Origin: Bos javanicus
Lineage: Eukaryota; Chordata; Mammalia; Artiodactyla; Bovidae
NCBI RefSeq assembly: GCF_032452875.1
Contig: NC_083875.1
Coordinates: 78,886,178-78,950,177 of the forward strand
DNA: 64,000 nt
Reading direction: 5' to 3'
Both the position numbers and the translations under genes were made by a program. The notes under the pieces are model-generated. The model ran no database searches and was not told the DNA's origin. It was given only the letters and a program-made list of their open reading frames with translations. This document shows, in pieces, positions 58,641-64,000 of this stretch; position 1 is the stretch's first letter; every line of letters starts with the position of its first letter.

Positions 58641-58909
58641 CATGTCAGTCGCTTAATGGAGAACCCCTATGCAAATTCTTCGTAAACTGTAAAACTTTGC
58701 ATATCCAGAAGGAGCTTTTCCTCAGTTCTTCATACAAACATTTTTTTTTTGTTTTCAATTTTTTGATACCGGAGTGTGTGATACATGGGATGAATGTCCT
58801 TCCCATCCAGGAACCTCAAGCCCCCTAGAATAATTACTTCTTGACAGCTTCCCTCTCATACCCTCAGTCTAAGCTGTGTTGATTTCTCTTCTCTGCCCCC
58901 GGTCCTCAG
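58641..58909. other. NTRK2: Intron sequence before the second kinase exon
   Basis: Repeat-free, ending in the pyrimidine-rich acceptor tract. Confidence 0.6.
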
Positions 58910-59082
58910 ACGCTGAAGGATGCCAGCGACAATGCACGCAAGGACTTCCACCGCGAGGCCGAGCTGCTGACCAACCTCCAGCACGAGCACATTGTCAAGT
59001 TCTATGGCGTCTGCGTGGAGGGCGACCCACTCATAATGGTCTTCGAGTACATGAAGCACGGGGACCTCAACAAATTCCTCAG
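58910..59082 (+). CDS. NTRK2: NTRK2 (TrkB) second kinase-domain exon
   Basis: 173-bp internal exon continuing the TrkB kinase N-lobe in frame from the exon ending at 37941. It encodes 57 whole residues, from TLKDASDNARKDFHREAELL to HGDLNKFL, plus two bases of a split Arg codon. Visible elements are the alpha-C helix REAELL (residue 16 is the Glu that pairs with the beta-3 Lys), the beta-4/beta-5 segment HIVKFYGVC, gatekeeper Phe at residue 45 and the hinge EYM. The acceptor is ggtcctcag/ACG after a CT-rich tract, and the donor is CTCAG/gtatgg at 59083. The exon is clearly more GC-rich than the flanking intron. Read-through past the donor meets a stop within about 13 codons. The HRD catalytic loop, DFG and activation-loop tyrosines lie on exons outside the window. 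No frameshift or missing catalytic residue is seen. Confidence 0.97.
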
Positions 59083-60069
59083 GTATGGGAGACGCCGGGA
59101 GCCAGGTGGGAGGTAGGCTCCATATGAGCTGGGGGTGAGGACAGGAAGTTCCCAGGAATGACCAAGGGGCCCCTGGACCTTTCTCTGGAACCACCTATCC
59201 TGGTGACAACACCAACGCCTGCCGCAGAAAAAGAGCCCAAGTCCACTGCATTGCTTCTTTTCCTGAACCAACAAATCCTACTAATGTGACACTAACGATT
59301 CCATTCCTTCCCACCTGCATTTATTGAGTGTTGCATTTATTAAATGGTACATGGCATGTACATCTGAGATGGGCCTTAGGATCTGTAGGAGTTTGCCTCG
59401 TGGATAAGGGAAGAGTGTTGTTCTGATAAAGGAAACAGCAAGAGCTCAGGCTCCCAGGTGTCACAGGAAAAGGCTTGGGCTGGTGAGAGTGATGAGTCTT
59501 GGAGACACCCGACAACGTTAAAAACCAGGGCGAGGGGAGGTTTATTAGACAAGGAGGTACGAGGAGTCATGGCTGGAAAGATGAACATTTGGACTCTGTT
59601 CTGAGGACAGAAAGCAGAACCAGGAGGTCAGTAGGTCAGAGGACTGAGTGAAAAGAACACCATCAAAAGAGTGAAACATCTAGAAGGAAGGACAGGTCTA
59701 GGGAAGACTCAGGATTGGGACTCAAGTCAAGTCCCTGAAGTCAGGAAAAGATGGCCAGCTTCATCTGGGGGTTGTGTGGTGAGGGAGAAACTGGAAGGTG
59801 GCAAAATGAGGAAAGGGGAAGCATGGCAGATAAAAGGGAGTTCTTGGGCTGCTAAATAGGGTTGTTGCTTGGATTTCCACACTGGCCAAACGGGGTCTTG
59901 TTTCAATGGCAGGGTCTCAGGCAAGTCCCTTCCTTGGGGCAATGGGTGCAGGAGTCTGGGAGGGGCTGCAAGATATAGCAAGTGAGAGACACCTCACAAA
60001 GTGAAAGGCATCGCAGAGCAGTGTCCTAGTGTCATTAGTGAGGGGACACTTATGATCCAGGCAGGATGC
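59083..60069. other. NTRK2: Intron sequence after the second kinase exon
   Basis: About 1 kb with no recognised repeat or further exon. Confidence 0.5.
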
Positions 60070-60240
60070 TGCGCTGGAGTTGAATCTCCGCTCTGGCATG
60101 TATTAGCTGAATGACCTTGGGCAAGTCTCTTAGCTGTTCTGATGGCACTACTGAGCCAGCAGGGTAAGCATGAGGCTGAATTAGAATGAATAGAAAGCTC
60201 CTGGCATAGAAGCCTGTAGGATGTTTTCAACAAACAGAAG
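60070..60240 (+). mobile_element. MIR SINE
   Basis: 'ttgaatctccgctctggcat' and gaatgaccttgggcaagtc are clear MIR core sequence. Confidence 0.85.
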
Positions 60241-60782
60241 CTTGAATCCTGCTACTAGTGATTTCTACTCATACACCAACTACCTCAGTGAGGGAAACTG
60301 AAGGGAGCTGGGTTTGATGTGGGAGATAGAGGATGGTTGTGGTCACCCTACTGGAACCCATAGGGAGTTTTCTTATCCTGTATCTACCAGGGGAGAGAAT
60401 AAGTGTGTTGATCCCGATACTCCTTGGTGAAGGAAATCAAGTGATGCTTTTATTTACATTAAGCAGATGTGCAAATGGAAGCCACACATTTAAGATCTTA
60501 CACAATGAGAAAAGTAAGAAGTCTCAGTGGTGAGGGCTGGAAGACACAGTTCTCCTTCCTGTTCTGCATCTGCTGCTTGGGGCCCACTGTTGGGGTCCCC
60601 AACCCACTTTGCCTCAATCACCTCAACCCTCAGGTGGGTCTGAGTTAGATCCCCTCAAAGACACATCTGGCTCTAACATGCTGTTTTCTTTAAAATGTAA
60701 CTAATCTTTGAAAGATTAGCAGTTGTTAGCTATGATTTCTTGGTAGATAGTTTAACTTAAGAGAAATAAGGAAGATGTTCCT
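60241..60782. other. Intronic sequence without recognised feature
   Basis: Nothing recognised. Confidence 0.5.
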
Positions 60783-60863
60783 CACTGGCCTCAGTTTTCT
60801 CACCTGCAAAAGGGGTATAATAACACCCACCTCATGGACTGGTGTTAGGACTATTGTGATGGC
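60783..60863 (+). mobile_element. MIR fragment interrupted by a SINE
   Basis: 'ctcagttttctcacctgcaa' and aaaggggtataataacacc. A few more bases follow after the SINE. Confidence 0.75.
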
Positions 60864-61098
60864 TAATGTTGTGTGTTAGAAAAGGCTAATGTATTGTTAG
60901 TTGCTCAGTCATGTCTGACTATTTGTGACTCCATGGACTATAGCCTGCCAGGCTCCTCTGTCCATGTGATTCTCCAGGCAAGAATACTGGAGTGGATAGC
61001 CATATCTTTCTCCAGGGGCTCTTCCAGACCCATGGATCAAACCCAGATTTCCTGCATTACAGGCAAGTTCTTTACTGTCTGAGCCATCAGGGAAACCC
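60864..61098 (-). mobile_element. Bov-tA SINE with 11-bp TSD
   Basis: Reverse-strand copy with an unusual ~35-bp left tail. Target-site duplication attgtgatggc at 60853-60863 and 61099-61109. Confidence 0.9.
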
Positions 61099-61109
61099 AT
61101 TGTGATGGC

Positions 61110-61370
61110 AGGTAATCAATAGATGTTGCACCCATAGCCCTTCTTCTCTGACACATTTTCCTCTTCATTTTGGTTGAGGGATCCATAATCCTGGGAAAGT
61201 TACACCTTTTGCGTTACTGCAGCACTTAGACTACTCTGTCTTCCTCCAGTTTCTACAGGCACTAGAGAGAGATTTCCAATAAAATCAGTACCAGTAGCTT
61301 CATGCAGCCACTGGAAAGTTCGGGAAATGTATAATTTAAGGAGTAAGTCAGTTGCTGACAGAAAGTGAAA
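61110..61370. other. Intronic sequence without recognised feature
   Basis: Nothing recognised. Confidence 0.45.
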
Positions 61371-61487
61371 TGGGGAGAGGTACTACTGTGTTTAGAAATG
61401 GCAGCCCATGGCTTGTACAGTCTGGATCATTTCGACCGTCTCTAGCCCCATGAATACACATACACAGGTGGTAGGAGAGAGGACAGT
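61371..61487 (+). repeat. Unassigned inverted repeat, left arm
   Basis: Reverse complement of 63640-64000 once the SINE there is removed. Best-conserved core is gcttgtacagtctggatcat at 61411-61430. Confidence 0.85.
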
Positions 61488-62244
61488 GGGAGCTTGTACA
61501 CAGTTTGACTCATCTAATGTGAAAGGAAGAAAAGAAGCTGCATTTAATTGAGGTCTAGCTGCTTAAAGGAGAACTAATTCCCTTCTATTCCCATGTTCTA
61601 GGCTATGTCCCTATTTTAAAATGGTGCTTTCCCCAAACTGTAGAATAATAAATTCAAATGTACTCACCTGGACTCAAGTAAATGCCTCTGTGAGCTCAGA
61701 CTGTGCACATGTGTGTGTGTGTGTTGATTCCTTCACTCTCAGCTCCATCCCTAGTTCTCTTCCATGCCTTCCAGAGGATCAGGCACCTGATTCTTCCTTG
61801 GCAGCTTGTACAGGGCAGGGAGTTGTTGAAAACCTCCTCTGCTCAATTTCAGAACCTGCTGAATTCTGGGAGCAAAAGGTTTTCTATGCTAAGAATCAGG
61901 TTCTCAGGTGCAAGGATGTGCTGTGAACTACAGTCTGTCCTCTCCTTCTGGGAGGGAACCATGCCCTTATGCTGCCATGAATTGTGTCCTTAAGTATCAT
62001 TGGAAGTTCTCTGTGAAGACAGATGTCTACAGTTATCCTCCCACCCCTTTTATTCATCCCAAAGCCATTGAGGACCAACAGGAACAGGCCTTATGTTAGG
62101 TTGGCTGGGAGATGAGGAGTCAAGCATGGTCCTTGCTTTCAAGGAGATTACAATTTTTCCTCTTAGAATTCTCCTAAATTACCTTCCAATGAAGGGAATA
62201 TAGAAAAGGGCCCTTTTTTCAAGTGATAACAGCTGTTTATTGGG
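61488..62244. other. Intronic sequence between inverted-repeat arms (left part)
   Basis: No exon or repeat family recognised. Short (GT)n at 61710-61723. Confidence 0.45.
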
Positions 62245-62362
62245 AGTTCCCTGGCAGTCCAGTGGTTAGGGCAAGGGAATTTCATTGCTGGGAGCCAGGT
62301 TTAAAACCTGGTCAGGGAACTAATATCCCTCAAGCCTCGTGGCAAGGCCAAACAAAACAGCT
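62245..62362 (+). mobile_element. CHR-type tRNA SINE
   Basis: gggagttccctggcagtcca, 'cagtggttagggcaagggaa' and 'ctggtcagggaactaatatc', then gccaaacaaaac. Confidence 0.88.
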
Positions 62363-62438
62363 ATTTTTTGAGTCTTTCTAAGCATTCTAAATGTTTTAAA
62401 TGTATCAACTTAATAAGCTATTATTACCATTATCCCTG

Positions 62439-62664
62439 GGGCTTCCTATGTGGTGCTGGCAGTAAAAAATCCACATGCCAATGCAGGAGACCTAAGAGAT
62501 GCATGTTCAACCCCTGGGTGGAAAAGATCCCCTGGAGGAGGGCATGGCAACCCACTCCAGCATTCTTGCCTGGAGAATCCCATGGACAGAGGAGCTTGGC
62601 GGGCTACAGTCCATGGGGTTGCAAAGAACTAGACACGACTGACGTGACTTAGCACAGCACAAAG
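62439..62664 (+). mobile_element. Bov-tA SINE
   Basis: Head 'gcttcctatgtggtgctggc', gttcaacccctgggtgg, and a near-consensus Bov-A body. Confidence 0.9.
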
Positions 62665-62696
62665 CACAGTAACATCCGCAGTATACAGTTGAAAAA

Positions 62697-62785
62697 ACAG
62701 TCACAGGACTAGTGAATGTCAGAGCTGAGATTCAAACCCACAGCCCCTGGCTGCAAACCCCATTGTCTCGACCACATCAACACTT
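62697..62785 (-). mobile_element. MIR fragment
   Basis: 'gtcagagctgagattcaaac' with flanking sequence matches the reverse-strand MIR. Confidence 0.65.
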
Positions 62786-62840
62786 CCTCTTGAAGGGACC
62801 ATTAAAAACCAGAAGGGAAGCAGTGTTTTGTAGTGTTCTA

Positions 62841-62967
62841 GAGTCACAATGGGTTTGGGTAGACCCCGGGAGTTGGTGATGGACAGGGAGGCCTGGCGTG
62901 CTGCGGTTCATGGAGTTGCAAAGAGTCGGACACGACTGAGCGACTGAACTGAACTGAACTGAGCTGA
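62841..62967 (+). mobile_element. BovB 3' end, tandem copy 1
   Basis: Forward-strand BovB last ~115 bp ('gggagttggtgatggacagg') with a gaact-repeat tail, preceded by gagtcaca. Confidence 0.92.
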
Positions 62968-63084
62968 GAGTCACAATGGGTTTGGGTAGACTTCGGGAGT
63001 TGGTGATGGACAGGGAGGCCTGGTGTGCTGCGGTTCATGAGGTTGCAAAGAGTCAAACACGACTGAGCAACTGAACTGAACTGA
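62968..63084 (+). mobile_element. BovB 3' end, tandem copy 2
   Basis: Repeats copy 1 at a 127-bp offset including the gagtcaca lead-in. About eight substitutions, several of them CpG-type transitions. Confidence 0.92.
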
Positions 63085-63639
63085 AGAGCAACAAGAGTGT
63101 GGCTGGGTGCTTCTGCCACCCACACTGGGAGACAACAGGCCAAGGCAGGGAGGGGACGCCTCCCTGGTCAGAATCCTGACCCTGCCACCTGCTCCCCAAG
63201 CCCAGAGGGGCTCTCCCCTCTTGAGGCATGTTCTCCTTAAAGAGGTGAAACATGTTGTTATTTCCAGGAGCTGCAGGTACCCTGTGGGGTGAAGCAGAGA
63301 CGTGTTGTCGCCTTTGCTTGCACTCCTCTTAAGAACTTATTTAAAAGCCTTGCCTGCCCTCTTTTTACACCAGGACTTTCTACTCAAGATACCCAGAACT
63401 GAGCAGGAGAAATGTCTGGTTAACAATGCAGGAGCCTGCCCCACCCCCCAGGGGAGGGGGCACAGGGCAGGGGGCCCTGGAGAGCCCCTGCTTTCCAGTG
63501 CTGTGGAGCAGACTGCTGCAGGATGGGGGTTTTACATACACAGAGGTGGCCTTTGGCACTGGACTCTAACTTTTTCTCTTTCCTAAAGTCTCTGCCGCAG
63601 AAAGATTCTTAGAGGAGTCTGGATTTCTAGGGCTGAAAT
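63085..63639. other. Intronic sequence without recognised feature
   Basis: GC-richer, nothing recognised. Confidence 0.45.
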
Positions 63640-64000
63640 AATGCTGTGTCCCCTCTTCTATCACGTGTGCGTGTGTATTCATGAGGTTGTGTGCAGGTGA
63701 GCCAAACTGCTTCAGTCGTTTCCAACTCTCTGCTATCCTATGGACCATAGCCCTCCAGGCTCCTCTCTCCATGGGATTCTCCATGCAAGACTAGTACAGT
63801 GGGTTGCCATGCCCTCCTCCAGGGGATCTTCCCTTCCCAGGGATTGAACCCACATATCTTAGGTCTCCTGCATTGGCAGGTGGATTATTTACCACCAGCA
63901 CCACCTAGGAAGCCCATTCATGAGGTTATAGAGGGTCAAAATGATCCAGACTGTACAAGCCATGTGATGCCATTTCTAAACACAGCAGTACCCTTTCCCC
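63640..64000 (-). repeat. Unassigned inverted repeat, right arm (continues past window)
   Basis: Split by a Bov-tA at 63689-63915. The rightmost 66 bases match 61371-61437 inverted, and the part left of the SINE matches the following ~40 bases. Confidence 0.83.
63689..63915 (-). mobile_element. Bov-tA SINE with 12-bp TSD
   Basis: Reverse-strand copy. Target-site duplication attcatgaggtt at 63677-63688 and 63916-63927. Confidence 0.93.

Larger units (their letters stand above)
37942..58909 (+). other. NTRK2: NTRK2 intron between the first two kinase exons (20,968 bp)
   Basis: Bounded by gtaagc at 37942 and cag at 58907-58909, phase 0. It holds a recent 514-bp tandem duplication, two 5'-inverted L1 insertions, a 1.1-kb young L1, two BovB fragments and many SINEs. 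No exon is recognised inside. Confidence 0.93.
59083..64000 (+). other. NTRK2: NTRK2 intron after the second kinase exon (5' part)
   Basis: Starts at gtatgg (phase 2) and runs past the end of the window. It holds MIR and Bov-tA fragments, a tandemly duplicated BovB end and one arm pair of an unassigned inverted repeat. Confidence 0.9.

Noticed and set aside
1..64000. Roughly 190 short open reading frames as possible genes
   Set aside because: Most lie over SINEs or LINEs (recurring peptides such as WKIPWTEEPGGLQS come from Bov-A) or over low-complexity DNA. Apart from the two NTRK2 exons and retrotransposon remnants, none shows a recognisable domain or splice context.
1..64000. CRISPR array, operon, phage or other bacterial system
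   Set aside because: The repeats are dispersed ruminant SINEs and LINEs of irregular spacing and both orientations. There are no regular spacers or bacterial gene layout.
1..64000. tRNA genes suggested by B-box-like gttcgatccc motifs
   Set aside because: Every instance lies in the tRNA-derived head of a Bov-tA, CHR or MIR SINE and is followed by SINE body. No intact tRNA fold was seen on its own.

Overview
This window is nuclear DNA of a ruminant, most likely a bovid (cattle, sheep, goat or close kin). Two things show it. First, the repeats are ruminant: dozens of Bov-A and Bov-tA SINEs, Bov-A2 dimers, CHR-type tRNA SINEs, many BovB (RTE) LINE fragments and ruminant-type L1 copies. Second, the only host protein-coding sequence I can support is two exons of the neurotrophin receptor kinase gene NTRK2 (TrkB), both on the + strand, encoding peptides typical of the mammalian TrkB kinase N-lobe.

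Layout. Positions 1-37810 are intron upstream of the first kinase exon. The first kinase exon is 37811-37941 (131 bp; glycine-rich loop and catalytic lysine). A 20,968-bp intron follows (37942-58909). The second kinase exon is 58910-59082 (173 bp; alpha-C glutamate, gatekeeper Phe, hinge). Positions 59083-64000 are the start of the next intron, and the rest of the kinase domain lies beyond the window. Both exons have consensus AG/GT borders, and their phases (start 1, between them 0, end 2) keep the frame open. I did not recognise the juxtamembrane (Shc-site) exon or the short alternative terminal exons of truncated TrkB isoforms here.

The introns are a layered record of retrotransposition. 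The largest block is an old minus-strand L1 (about 6370-13870) interrupted by five SINE insertions, two BovB copies and an older repeat. Younger insertions have readable target-site duplications (TSDs). Three insertions carry a 5' inversion of the twin-priming type: BovB at 10616-11901, L1 at about 39480-39990 and L1 at 48465-49311. Ancient MIR and L2 fragments lie between them, along with (GT)n tracts, a polypurine tract and two strong G-quadruplex candidates.

The observations most worth a second look are: a nearly perfect 514-bp tandem duplication (40888-41915) bounded by SINEs; a pair of inverted repeats of unknown identity (61371-61487 and 63640-64000) that runs off the window; the 5'-inverted retrotransposons; a SINE flanked by a direct repeat of about 90 bp; and three SINEs with the same two-headed architecture. 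I see no new multi-gene system. There are no operons, CRISPR arrays or clustered unknown genes, and almost every other open reading frame is a chance frame through a SINE or LINE.
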